From Hyella patelloides LEGE 07179 (GTDB lineage Bacteria; Cyanobacteriota; Cyanobacteriia; Cyanobacteriales; Xenococcaceae): a DNA stretch of 38,478 nucleotides. The stretch lies in contig NZ_LR213797.1 in NCBI RefSeq assembly GCF_900659865.1, forward strand, positions 1 through 38,478. Direction: 5' to 3'. The notes beneath the pieces are model-generated. The model was not told the origin of the DNA. It worked only from the letters and a program-made list of their open reading frames with translations, and made no database searches. This document shows, in pieces, positions 17,701 through 24,200 of this stretch. Position 1 is the stretch's first letter. Every line of letters starts with the position of its first letter. The position numbers were made by a program, and so were the translations under genes.

Positions 17701-18065
17701 CTAACGGCAAAGTAGATTACCAAGCTTTACCTCGTCCTGAAACAGACAAGATTCAACACCCCAGAGTCTCTCCCCGCACTCCCACTGAAGAAACTATGGC
17801 TGAAATTTGGAGCGAAGTTTTAGGCATAGAGCAAGTCAGCATCTATGATAATTTCTTCGATTTGGGGGGACATTCTTTGCTAGCTACGCAAGTAACTACA
17901 AGACTGCGCGATCGCTTGGGCGTAGAATTACCCCTGCAATATCTGTTTGCCAAACATACTCTAGCTAGCTTGGCTCAAACCATTGAGGAAATGCATTCGG
18001 CACTAGAACAATTACAATCTGCTCCTGCTGAGGAGTTAGACAATCGAGAGGAATTTGAAATATGA
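3924..18065 (+). CDS. NRPS 1: FAAL-ACP-LLM-C-A(Leu-like)-PCP-C-A(Ala)-PCP-C-A(Thr)-FkbM MT-PCP
   Basis: This 4713-residue cytoplasmic megasynthetase starts the assembly line. A fatty acyl-AMP ligase (1-620) loads an ACP (Ser681), and a luciferase-like flavin monooxygenase (750-1090) probably hydroxylates the acyl chain. Three extension modules follow, with carrier serines at 2200, 3259 and 4651. Condensation active sites are HHIVRDG (His1304-1305), HHIIADG (2392-2393) and HHIISDG (3451-3452). Pocket residues read from the A domains are DAWVLGNVVK (Leu-like), DLFNNALTYK (Ala) and DFWNIGMVHK (Thr). An FkbM-type methyltransferase is embedded in the third A domain. There is no E or TE domain, so the chain passes on: the acidic C-terminal tail ending DNREEFEI suits the TubC-type docking domain of the next protein. 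Start is TTG with AGGAGA upstream; the stop overlaps the next ATG (ATGA), implying translational coupling. Several loops carry in-frame repeat insertions. Confidence 0.95.
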   Translation: MVDIISITTFVELLRHRVDTQPLKTAYTFLADGEIETASLNYNELERQARAIATELQAYCHPGDRVLLLYPSGLEFIAAFFGCLYAGVVAVPLGVPRRHQNLKRWQAIALDAQAKVVLTTEAVKNDLDRLLAKTEDWNTLLWLASDRLAEGDGNEWVCPDLNSDSLAFLQYTSGSTGTPKGVMVTHSNLLHNERTIEQAFGHSEKTIFVGWLPLFHDMGLMGNVLQPMYLGIHSILMSPTAFLQKPIRWLEAITRYKATTSGAPNFAYDLCVKKIKPEQLDKLDLSSWDVAFNGAEPIRAETLENFTSYFSGCGFRPEAFYPCYGMAEATLFISGNKKTDIPQIRQIEKKALKHNQVVSPTNNKLRSNIELSQTEQRSEITSPSNDGVISYWGTGRQRDGEIEKEAKEPKNLTSIDVTPYKNKNSLQIVSCGQSWLDQKIVIANPNTLSQCEDGQVGEIWVSGKSIAAGYWNRPLDTKCIFQARLNDTESGTFLRTGDLGFWHQGELFVTGRLKDLIIIRGRNYYPQDIELTVEKSHPSLRESCSAAFSVEVEGVERLVITQEVKRTYLRSLDVNAVTTAIRQAVSEYHELDIYAVALLKTGSIPKTSSGKIQRYACRDGFLKDSLSIVGKTVLEKVDETIEGNEKLSKVSMLRDRIAQIMGTNPSLLNPQQPLTSLGLNSLKAIEIKNLIEEEFNLDLPIESFWENLSVTSLAAWIQSEQESFSSTAIQTLPKSSLEKSSQAKTSTANIKFSLLYFSSNEAEFAEDKYELLIEGAKWADRHGFSAVWLPERHFHAFGGLYPNPSVLGAALAMVTERIRIRAGSVVMPLHNPIRVAEEWSVVDNLSKGRIDLAFARGWNPNDFVISPSAYPNSKEVLYSGIETIKKLWQGESLSLANGKGKPTDVRIYPLPHQQQLSIWLTCSGGKERFIEAGAMGVNILTALLFQPIEELAEKIALYRQARSQHGHDPNTGHVTLMMHTFVSEDLGVVRKKVRQPFIEYLESSVSLWRQGAKSLDDLNEQEREHLLAYAFERYFQTSALFGTPESCLSMVDRLKEIGVNEIACLIDFGVDSDSVLPALYSLKRLKQISNRVGEKLEITSSQANLRVKIAQPKTIEPDSQTKGSANNLSFSSPKASQRKLYEIKTDLSLTPILGKITSRSNTPSVLPKETSKNSVYPLSYGQRALWFLYQLNPESAAYNTAFTVLITSNLDVSAWRNALQALCDRHTILRTSFSQEEGEPYQEVRESVAIPFEEINAFGWTEEELKEEVTKNYQRPFNLEEGQVLWASLFTRSPEEHVFLLAIHHIVRDGWSMLLLINELRELYLAEKAGQKATLPTLKYDYQDYVQWQTEILLGKYGDRYVDYWHNQLAGELPVLDLPTDKPRLPQQTNKGESYTFKLESEITEQLKELAQTENATLYMTLLATFQILLHRYTGQEEILIGSPTAGRNAKFAQTVGYFVNLMVLRSQFSDNLTFKTFLTQTRQTLLKAIAHQDYPYALLVEKLQQEQDSSSSLIRVVFALQELQNEVTELFIPQEGEIQVDWDGLKLEPFVIPQEEGQFDLTLEIIEGRESLFGVFKYNSNLFEESTIERMAEHFQNLLQGIVANPDAQIAQLPLLTEAKRHQLLVEWNSTEVEYPQDKCIHQLFESQVAKTPDAIALVFEDQQLTYRELNERANQLAHYLQSKGVATEDKVGLCVERTPLLIIGLLGILKAGAAYVPLDPSYPTERLAFMLDDSGIKILITQQELIAKLPENKAQSICLDKDWAAISEASQHNPTPVVQAANLAYVIYTSGSTGRPKGVLVPHSGLVNLVNWHQQAFDVTASDRATQLAGMAFDAAGWEIYPYLTAGASIYLVDSETLLSPVDLQNWLIQKEITISFVSTAISERLLSLEWSPGIALRIMLTGGDKLHSAPSASIPFILVNNYGPTENTVVTTSGVVVANEDTIPAIGRPIANTKVYILDRCLQPLPVGIPGEMYISGAGLARGYLNRPELNETKFIFNPFVGAIRELSLQETLLYNSRLYKTGDRARYLSDGSIEYLGRIDNQVKIRGFRIELGEIETVLTGHPQIKETVVMVREDRPSRSDSLFAPTLVAYIVPNQKESVSNNELRSFLKQKLPEYMIPSVFVWLKTIPLTPNGKVDLSEIRKAGRQALPLPSRSTDNFVPPHTPTQEVLAAIWAEVLGLEQVGIHDNFFALGGHSLLATQVISRMRSTLQVELPLQNLFTYPTLDELSQQVETIRQQALGIEFKAIAPIERKENLPLSFAQTRLWFLSQLEGTTAVYNIPGALRLKGTLSVEALKQALAEIVQRHEVLRTRFDVVQNSPVQIIESDLPFSLPIVDLQDLSSQEQSVEVRRLVREEAQTLFDLSKAPLLRVTLLRLAADEHILLLTMHHIIADGWSWGVLMRELSVLYGVVVGARNSPLPALPIQYADFAVWQRRWLRGEILDTQLNYWKQQLKNAPPLLELPTDYPRPAVQTFVGRSESFILDKKLTSSLKNFSQQAGTTLFMTLLSAWAILLSRYSRQEELVIGTAIANRNRKELEPLIGFFVNTLALRLDLQDNPNFTDFLKQVRQVTLDAYTHQDLPFEQLVEELQPERNLSTTPIFQVMFVLDNGLPLELELPGLEWSILDRESVTAKFDFTLSMRETEAELEGTWEYNSDLFESATIKRAIAHFQTLLQTIVNNFEQSVAQLPLLTNVEKQQLLIEWNDTQADYPQDKCLHQLFESQVKQTPNAVAVVWQEQKLTYAELNARANQLAHYLQKLGVKPEVLVGICVERSILMVIGLLGILKAGGAYVPLDPDYPAERLAFMLDDAVVKVLLTQEKLSNALPPHQGKTVYLDRDWSAISSESPENPLSEVKQENLAYVIYTSGSTGKPKGVAIAHRSPLTLVFWAQEVFTTEQLAGVLASTSICFDLSVFELFVTLSWGGKVILSENALELPNLPAAEEVTLINTVPSAIAELIRTEGIPKTVRTVNLAGEPLPSQLVQQLYQQENIKEVYNLYGPSEDTTYSTFTLVEKTANNSPTIGKAIANTQTYILDRHLQPVPVGVPGELHLGGMGLAKGYLNQPELTEAKFISNPFVGAFREMPLQKSRLYKTGDLAKYLPDGKIQYLGRIDNQVKIRGFRIELGEIETVLNYHPQVRQAVVIARDDNSGDKRLVAYIVSEEKQPVCSDLRDFLKQKLPEYMIPSAFVLLEAIPLTPNGKINRRALPAPKNTNITQEFVPPRTPTQEVLAATWAEILKLQQVGIHDNFFALGGHSLLATQVISRIRETFELEIPLNYLFANPTIEELSQQVETIRQQGLGLEVSTIESVARTSYLPLSFAQQRLWFLEQLEGDSAAYNMSGALQLKGSLNLAALKQALQEIEQRHEVLRTYYPMVEGKPVQAIAPNPSLNLQVVDLQELPIQEQSAEVQNLASVEAQNPFDLSKAPLLRIKLLRLAANDHILLLTMHHIISDGWSLGILVRELSILYQTFIALPQVSKSPSPQVAQSLPPLPIQYADFAVWQRKWLSSEILDRQLSYWQQKLKNAPPILELSTDYPRLPIQSFRGRNFWFTLDKELTSSLLELSQRSQVTLFMTLLSAFAILLSRYSQQEDLVIGSPIANRNRRELESLIGFFVNTLALRFDLTDNPSFQDFLQQVRQTTLEAYTHQDLPFEQLVEELQPERTLSHTPLFQVMFALQNAPTEELELPGLSLMPLKTETVRVRFDLVLSMVETEEGLEGSWEYNSDLFDEATISRMAEHFKTLLAAIAVNPEQQIYKLPLLTKSEQQLLQKPLLKYEVKQCLHQLFELQVERSPDAVAVVYDNEQLTYQELNARANQLAHYLQSLGVKPEVLVGICVERSLEMIVGILGILKAGGAYLPLDSTNPQERLALMLSDSQVSLLVTQDKLKENLPPHKATVVCLDTDKKDIAQQRKDNPVSDVTPENLAYVIYTSGSTGTPKGVLVNHANVMRLFAATQSWFNFNASDVWTMFHNCAFDFSVWELWGALLHGGRLVVVPYLVTRSPEAFYKLLCQEQVTVLNQTPSAFRQLIWAENIAETTQQLNLRLVIFGGEALEIQTLKPWFDRHGDRTPQLVNMYGITETTVHVTYRPLTKDDLNNTGNAIGVPIPDLQVCILDRYLQPLPIGVPGEMYIAGSGLARGYLHRPELTAERFIEKPNVGAIHEQDCRLYKTGDKARYLPALKDTASLKDSLRVAHNGSIEYLGRLDNQVKIRGFRIELGEIETAIAQHPGVRETVVIPREDEPDNKRLVAYIVPDEKQAAPVLQLIRFQEQGRLTDKSLYELPNGMAIAHLNKNETDFVYQEIFEQLSYLRHGITINDGDCIFDVGANIGLFTLFAAKICSDVRVYAFEPIPPVFELLRLNTDLYGLNVKLFDVGLSAESTEAKFTYYPHVSVISGRFADASEEQEVVKSFLLNQDTSDETALSPTAIEQLLAERLQSQQFTCKLKTLSEIIEENGIEQIDLLKIDVEKSELEVLNGIKEEHWQKIKQIVVEVHDRDGRLAEITQMLARHQYEFTIAQENELRETELYNIYARRESIGLSRKTDKVVSTKKPSWNSKNTLIRDIRDRLKEKLPEYMIPSAFSGLSNLPLTANGKVDYQALPRPETDKIQHPRVSPRTPTEETMAEIWSEVLGIEQVSIYDNFFDLGGHSLLATQVTTRLRDRLGVELPLQYLFAKHTLASLAQTIEEMHSALEQLQSAPAEELDNREEFEI
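5871..6098 (+). other. Acyl carrier protein of the loading module
   Basis: Residues about 650-725, with the phosphopantetheine site in SLGLNSLKAIE (Ser681). The motif is ACP-like (GLNS) rather than PCP-like (GGHS), as expected for a carrier loaded by a FAAL. Confidence 0.9.
6171..7193 (+). other. Luciferase-like flavin-dependent monooxygenase domain (LLM)
   Basis: Residues about 750-1090. The start IKFSLLYFSS, then LLIEGAKWADRHGFSAVWLPERHFHAFGG, RIRAGSVVMPLHNP and GRIDLAFARGWNPNDF are typical of luciferase-like monooxygenase domains built into natural-product synthases. A related domain in the microginin synthetase is tied to alpha-hydroxylation of the fatty-acid-derived unit. Between the ACP and the first C domain it most likely hydroxylates the ACP-bound acyl chain. 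Whether at C2 or C3 cannot be told from sequence. Confidence 0.85.
9933..9960. repeat. Palindromic insert, family A, in A1 (A6-A7 loop)
   Basis: 28-bp near-palindrome beginning GTAGGGGCAATTCG; encodes about VGAIRELSLQ between NPF and LYKTGD. Confidence 0.75.
10168..10195. repeat. Palindromic insert, family A, A8-A9 linker of A1
   Basis: 28 bp, GTAGGAGCGATTCA with a near-complementary second half ending TTCGCCCCTAC; encodes part of RPSRSDSLFAPT before LVAYIV. Confidence 0.65.
10343..10374. repeat. Family D repeat just after A10 of A1
   Basis: Sequence around CGAGATCCGCAAAGCGGGGC; it turns the usual GKVDRRALP into GKVDLSEIRKAGRQALP. Related copies at 22526-22556 and, inverted, at 36745-36776. 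Confidence 0.6.
11169..11193. repeat. Palindromic insert, family A, in C2 loop
   Basis: About 25 bp, GTAGGGGCGCGC to CTCCCCTAC, lying directly before LPIQYADFAVWQ. Confidence 0.65.
13164..13191. repeat. Perfect 28-bp palindrome, family A, in A2 (A6-A7 loop)
   Basis: GTAGGGGCATTTCG followed by its exact complement; encodes VGAFREMPLQ between NPF and LYKTGD. Confidence 0.85.
14351..14395 (+). repeat. Short tandem repeat in C3 loop
   Basis: CCCAAGTCTCCAAGT-type repeats encode about PQVSKSPSPQVAQS before LPPLPIQYADF, the same C-domain loop used by family A inserts elsewhere. Confidence 0.65.
16467..16514. repeat. Family B repeat in A3
   Basis: Two CCTAAAGGA units followed by CTCGCTCCGCGTCGCGC; it encodes about ALKDTASLKDSLRVAH in the middle of the RYLPDGSIEYLG motif, in frame. 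Related runs occur inverted at 24447-24500 and 35713-35757. Confidence 0.7.
16707..17528 (+). other. Embedded FkbM-family methyltransferase domain
   Basis: Residues about 4262-4535, inserted between A8 and the C-terminal A subdomain. The SAM-binding motif is FDVGANIGLFTLFAA (Asp4326), followed by VYAFEPIPPVFELL and IDLLKIDVEKSELEVLNG, both characteristic of the FkbM family. It lacks the canonical NRPS N-methyltransferase signature. FkbM enzymes are generally O-methyltransferases, and an embedded one has been linked to O-methyl-serine in kutzneride biosynthesis. In a Thr-selective A domain the simplest reading is side-chain O-methylation. Confidence 0.85.
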
Positions 18066-18226
18066 AATCGATTTACGAATTTTTAGCTGACCTTGCAAGT
18101 TGCGATATTAAACTATGGGTAGAAGGCGATCGTTTGCGCTGTAATGCTCCTAAAGATGTCCTAACACCAGAAATGCGTTCTCAACTTGCCGAACGTAAAA
18201 TAGAAATCCTCTCGTTTTTACAACAT
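18062..18226 (+). other. TubC-type N-terminal docking domain
   Basis: Residues 1-55 (IYEFLADLASCDIKLWVEGD, RLRCNAPKDVLTPEMRSQL, RKIEILSFL) match the TubC docking fold, which binds a short linear motif at the C-terminus of the partner. The partner is expected to be the acidic tail of NRPS 1. Confidence 0.85.
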
Positions 18227-21200
18227 CGTAAGGGCGAACAATCAAAGGGTAAGGGCAATTCGCGAATTGTCACTGTTTCTCGAGCGCAAAATCTACCCCT
18301 CTCTTTTGCTCAACAGAGATTGTGGTTTTTGTCACAACTCGAAGGAACAACTGCTGTATATAACATTCCAGCAGCCTTACATTTAACTGGTGTTCTTAAC
18401 ATTACTGGTTTAAAACAAGCTCTACAAGAAATTGTCAGACGGCATGAAGTGTTGCGTACTAATTTCACTACAGTAGAAAATTCTCCCGTACAAATAATTC
18501 ATTCTAAGCCTGATTTTGATTGGTTGGTAGTTGATTTAGAGAATTGCGATCTCGCTTTTGGCGAGGCGCTGCGCGATCGAGAAAGTACTGAAGTACAAAC
18601 AGAGATCGAGCGAGAAGTACAAGCTCCTTTTGATTTAGCCAAAGACTCTTTACTGCGATTTAAATTATTACGATTGGCGGAAAAAGAACATATCTTACTG
18701 CTAACCATGCATCATATTATCTCTGATGGTTGGTCATTAGGTATTTTGGTACGTGAATTATCTGTACTTTACAGGGCGTTTAATACCGTAGGGGCAATTC
18801 GTGAATTACCCCTACAACCATTACCAATACAATACGCTGATTTTGCCGTGTGGCAACGTCAATATTTGGAAAGGGAAGTAAGGGCGAACGGCTGTTCGCC
18901 TCTACTGGATTACTGGAAACAACAATTAGCAGGAATTCCCACCCAATTGAAATTACCGACTGACTATCCTCGTCCATCTATACAGACATTTCGGGGTGGT
19001 AGCTGTAATTTTGCCCTATCACAAAAACTAACTGAAAAGCTTAAAACCTTAAGCAAGCTGTCAGAAGCATCTCTATTTATGATTCTTCTGGCAGCTTTAG
19101 GGATTTTACTATCGCGCTATAGCCGACAGAAAGACTTAGTAATTGGTACACCGATCGCGAATCGAAATAGACAAGAAATTGAATCTTTAATTGGTTTTTT
19201 TGCGAATACTTTAGCTTTACGCCTTAATTTAGCTAAAAATCCTGACTTTAGAGATTTTTTAGGGCAAGTACGGCAAGTAACTTTAGATGCTTATGCACAT
19301 CAAGACTTACCCTTTGATCGCCTAGTAGAAGAATTACAGCCAGAACGTTCTTCAAGCCATTCTCCCTTGTTTCAGGTGATGTTCGCTCTACAAAATGCAC
19401 CATTAGGCAAACTCAGTTTACCAGGGTTAACCCTCAAACCGATAGAAATTAAAAGTGTTACCGCTAAATTCGATCTAACTTTGTCCCTACAAGAGACGGA
19501 ATCAGGATTAGAGGGAATCTGGGAATACAACAGCGATTTATTTGCTGCTAATACCATTATGCAAATGATGGATAATTATCAAACTTTGTTAGAGGGAATT
19601 GTTACCAACCTCGACAAACCAGTAGATAATCTTCCTTTACTAAGTGAAGCAGCGCGACAAAAAATATTAGTTGAGGGGAATGCTTCAGAAATAAAAGCAA
19701 AATTATTACAGCATTCCTCTGTAAGAGATTGCCACATACTGCTGCGTCAGTCCGATCCAATTCCCCAATTAGTAGCATATGTTGTCACTTCAGGGCAATT
19801 ATCCTCAGAACAGCTACAGTTACATTTACGCTCTCTTATTCCTGCATATACCCTACCTAGTGCCTATATACCTCTGTCAGCTTTACCTCTTACATTTCAG
19901 GGATGGGTAAACGTAAAAGCCTTAAAAAGTTTGCCAGTAATCGACTCAAACTTAGTACAGCAATGGGAAGAACAATTGCACTCATTGCCTGAAATCGATC
20001 GCGTCGCAGTAGTAGTACAACAGCAGACAGAGATTATCCCACCCATACATCTTAGTGACTTACTTTTACGGACAGAAAAAATTACCGCTACGGAAGAAAA
20101 GAACAAGCTTGAAAGCTCACTTCCAGAAGCGCACCAGCAGCAATCAGCGACCAAAAACCTAGCTGTAGTCCATGGAGAATCGTTAAAACAAGAAGCCGAT
20201 GCGCCACTTACTCTAGCAGAAACTTTACAAAGGGCAGCGAATCAGAATTCAACCACAGGAATTGTTTATATCCGCTGCGATGGTTCGGAATTTGTTCAAT
20301 CCTATGAAAACTTACTAGAAGAAGCCCAAAAAATTCTAGCTGGCTTGAGAAAACTAGGTTTAAAACCTCAAGATAAAGTAATTTTTCAATTAGAGAGAAT
20401 ACAGGATTTCATTCCCGCTTTCTGGGGCTGTATTTTAGGTGGTTTTGTGCCAGTACCGATCTCAATTCCTCCTACTTATGAGCAAGTTAACAGTGCTGTA
20501 AGCAAACTTCAGAATGCTTGGCAAATGTTAGACAAACCACTTATTTTAGCTGGGGCGAATTCTGCTGCTAAGGTTAGTCATCTGTCAGAACTTTTGCAGT
20601 TAGATAACTTTAAAGTAAAAGCGATCGGTGATTTACGAACCAACCAACCCGATACAAATTGGCATCTTAGCCAGCCAGACGATTTAGCAATTTTACTGTT
20701 AACTTCTGGTAGTACAGGAATGCCTAAAGCTGTAATGCAGAGCCATCGTAGTATTTTAACCCGCTCTGCTGCTACGGCGAGGATGAATAATTTTACCAGT
20801 AGCGATGTTTCCTTAAATTGGTTTCCCTTAGATCATGTTGGTGGTTTAGTAATGTTCCATCTTCGGGATGTTTATCTCGGTTGTCAACAGATTCAGGTAC
20901 ATACTGAGTTGGTTTTACAGCAACCTCTTAAATGGTTAGATTTAATCGAGCATTATCAAGCTACCATTACCTGGGCTCCCAACTTTGCTTATGGTGCGGT
21001 TGTTGCTCATGCTCCAGATTTGAGCGAAAAAGAATGGGATTTATCTTCAATGCGCTTCATCCTCAACGGTGGTGAAGCTATTGTGGCTAAAAGTGCTAGA
21101 AAGTTTTTAGAGTTTTTAGCACCTTATAATTTATCCCCCACTGCTATGTACCCCGCCTGGGGAATGTCTGAAACTTGTTCTGGTGTTATTTATTCTCATG

Positions 21201-24200
21201 ATTTTTCCTTAGACTCAACTACAGATGAGATTCAGAATTTAGAAGTAGGAATGCCTATTCCTGGGTTTTCGGTAAGAATTACGGATACTCAAAACCAGAT
21301 AGTAGCAGAATCAATAATCGGTAGAGTTCAAGTCAAAGGATTAAGCGTTACCTCTGGTTACTATCAAAACCCAGAACTTAACCAAGAAGCTTTTACTGAT
21401 GATGGTTGGTTTAATACTGGCGATCTCGGTTTTCTGTATCGAGGACGTTTGACTATTACTGGTCGCGCCAAAGATGTCATTATTATTAATGGGATTAATT
21501 ACTACGCCCATGAAATCGAATCGGTAGTTGAAGAAATTGAAGGGGTAGAAGTTTCTTACACTGCTGCGATCGCTCTAAGAGAGGCAATTAGTGATACGGA
21601 TAAATTAGTTATCTTTTTTAATTCTTCTGTAGACGATGAAATCAAACTAGGGCAGCTAATTAAAACAATTCGTACTGAAGTAGTCCAGAACATTGGCATT
21701 AATCCAGACTATTTATTACCACTAGCCAAAGAATCTATTCCCAAAACTTCGATTGGTAAAATTCAGCGATCGCGCCTTAGCCAACAGTTTTTAGCTGGTG
21801 AATTTGATGCCCTAATTAAACGACTCGATTTACTTTTAGAGAATAATAAGACACTTCCTGACTGGTTTTATCATCAAGTTTGGCAGCCAAAAGAAATCTT
21901 GTATCACCATGGGATGGTAGAGGTTGACTTAGGTTCGGGGGGACGCGGTGACGCGGAGAATACTTTTTATTCAAATCCTACCTTAGTGTTCCTTGACTCG
22001 TTGGGACTAGGAATATCTATCTGTCAAGAATTCAAGAAATTTAACCAGCCATATATTCAGGTAGAAGCAGGTACAGAATTTGTCCAAGTTAATAATACTC
22101 GCTACCAAATTAATCCTAACGAACCAAAACACTATCAGTATCTATTCGAGTCTTTAGCCAGTGATGATTTTAACGTTGCTCAGATATTGCACCTATGGAC
22201 TTACGATCGCGCAGTGCCAGCTTACGCTGATCGCGCAGTGCCAGCAGAAGCCGATGGAGAAGTTGAGCCAGTAGATATAGATAGTATTGAGGCTCTCGAA
22301 AAAGCACAAGTTATAGGAATTTACAGTTTACTATATTTAGTTCAGGCTCTATCTCAGGTACAAGATTCTCAAAAATCAATTCGCTTACAAGTCGTTTCTA
22401 GCTATACACAGTTTGTAAATTCAGCCGACAAAATTGCCTACCAAAAAGCACCCATTTTAGGATTTATTAAAACCATTCCACAAGAAATGCCTTGGTTACA
22501 CTGTCGCCATATCGATTTGCAAAGCGATCTCGAAGAGATCCGCTTCGCGGTGCGCGCAGTGCCAGCAGAAGCCGATCGCCCTGAAGTTAATACAGCTTTA
22601 GTGTTAAATGAATTACGAGAATTATCAGCAGATTCGGAAGTTGTTTATCGTAACGGACAGCGTTTAGTTTCTCGTTTAGCCAAAGCAGAATTATCTACTC
22701 AAGAAAAGCAATCAATTCCTTTCAAAAAAGGAGGAATGTATCTGATTACAGGAGGATTGGGCGGTGTTGGTTTAGAAATTGCTAAATATCTGCTTAAAAC
22801 TTATCAGGCTCGTCTTTTATTGGTAGGGAGAACTTCTTTAGCCGAACAGTCAGATATTAATCGTGAAAAACTTCAAAGCTATCAAGAATTAGAAAAGCTT
22901 GGAGGTGAGATTAATTACCAAGCCGTTAATATTTGCGATCGCGCTGCTTTACAACAGATAATTAACCAGGCAGAAACTAATTGGGGAAGCCAGTTAGAGG
23001 GAATTATTCATTTAGCAGGAGTTTTCCAAGAGCGTTTATTAAGCGAAGAAACTCCAGAAAGTATGGCAGCAGTACTTCGTCCTAAAGTAATTGGTACTTG
23101 GGTACTGCATCAACTATTAGATAATGACGGTATTTTTATTAACTTCTCTTCGGTAAATGGCTTCTTCGGCGGTACGGGTGTCGGTGCTTATGCTGCTGCT
23201 AATAGTTTTATTGATAACTTTGCCCAATATCAAAAGCATCAAACATCTTTACGAAGCTATTGTTTTGCTTGGAGTATGTGGGATGAGATGGGAATGAGTC
23301 GGGGTTATCAGTATAAAGATTTAACCAGAGAACGCGGTTTCTTTATTCTAAATCCTACCCAGGGGATAAATTCTTTCCTCGCAGGATTACACCACAACCA
23401 AGCACAGCTTTTAATCGGTTTAGATGGCGGTAATTTAAACTTGCGAGGAAAGATACAAAGTAAATCTTATGGACTTCAGAAGTTAACGGCTTATTTTACT
23501 GCTAATAATATTTCAGAAGTAAATGGTCAGCAACAAATAACAGTAAGAGATCGCTTTGGCACAAAAACTAATTGCGATCTGATTAAGCTGGATGCAATGC
23601 CGTTAACCGAGACAGGAGAAATTGATCGCGACTTACTTGGTTCAAATAAAATTAAGATCAAAAGCGATCGCTTTCAACCACAAACAGAAGTTGAACGAAA
23701 AATTGCTAATATCTGGCAGGAAGTACTAAACATTCCCCAGGTTAGTATTCAAGATAACTTCTTTGAGTTAGGAGGACATTCGTTATTAGCAACACAAGTT
23801 ATCTCGCGAATTAGAGAAGCTTTTACGATAGAACTCCCTTTAAGTCGCCTGTTTGCCTCGCCTACTGTAGAAGGGTTAAGTCAACAAGTAGAAACTGCCC
23901 TTCAAGCAGACTTAGGGCTAAAAGTTGGTAGTATTCAACCTGTTAGTAGAGATCAAAATTTACCCTTATCCTTTGCCCAACAGCGACTATGGTTTTTAGA
24001 GCAACTAGAAGGGGCAAATGCTGCCTACAATGTGCCAGCAGCCTTACGAATCAAAGGTTCGCTCAATATTACTGCTCTAGAAAAAGCTTTCCAAGAAATC
24101 GTCAGACGGCATGAAGTGCTGCGTACCCATTTCCCCATGGTAGAGGGAAAACCAGTTCAGGCGATCGACTCTGATTTTGAACTGTCTTTTACTGTAGTAG

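Larger units (their letters stand above)
13872..17993 (+). other. Module 3: C-A(Thr) with embedded FkbM MT-PCP
   Basis: The C domain has HHIISDG (His3451-3452). The A domain has YTSGSTGTPKG (3933) and Asp3979; the pocket reads DFWNIGMVHK, the textbook threonine code. The A domain is split after motif A8 by a methyltransferase and resumes at KLPEYMIPSAF with A10 Lys4596. The PCP serine is Ser4651. The predicted unit is an O-methyl-threonine, which blocks the Thr hydroxyl from serving as a macrolactone nucleophile. Confidence 0.88.
21929..23461 (+). other. Ketoreductase domain of module 4
   Basis: A structural half (about 1290-1540) and a catalytic half follow. NADPH motif is GGMYLITGGLGGVG (about 1560). 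Catalytic residues are Lys1675 in RPKVIGTW, Ser1697 in FSSVNGF, Tyr1710 and Asn1714 in GAYAAANSF, the normal Lys-Ser-Tyr-Asn set, so the domain should be active. The LDD motif is absent and I do not assign product stereochemistry. After it, LIKLDAMPLTETGEIDRDLL (about 1840-1860) resembles an A10 remnant, echoing the pseudo-A-subdomains flanking KRs in depsipeptide synthetases. Confidence 0.85.
18287..23896 (+). other. Module 4: C-acyl ligase-KR-PCP, probable ester-forming module
   Basis: A C domain (76-510) is followed by an adenylation C-subdomain-like segment, a ligase, KR and PCP (Ser1907 in ELGGHSLLATQ). The ligase has LLLTSGSTGMPKAV (about 881) and NWFPLDHVGGLVMFH in place of an amino-acid pocket, and ends SIPKTSIGKIQRS. 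It resembles the acyl ligases I recall from hybrid lines such as PksJ of bacillaene, where an alpha-keto acid is loaded. Ligase plus KR behind a C domain suggests that a keto acid is loaded and reduced, and its hydroxyl then accepts the upstream chain. The substrate is inferred, not read. Confidence 0.75.

Noticed and set aside
22205-22255. CRISPR-like array
   Set aside because: Only two direct units with no spacer structure; they code in frame within the KR region.
21929-23461. Assigning a complete PKS module around the KR
   Set aside because: No ketosynthase or acyltransferase motif is present; the KR is flanked by an acyl ligase and a PCP.
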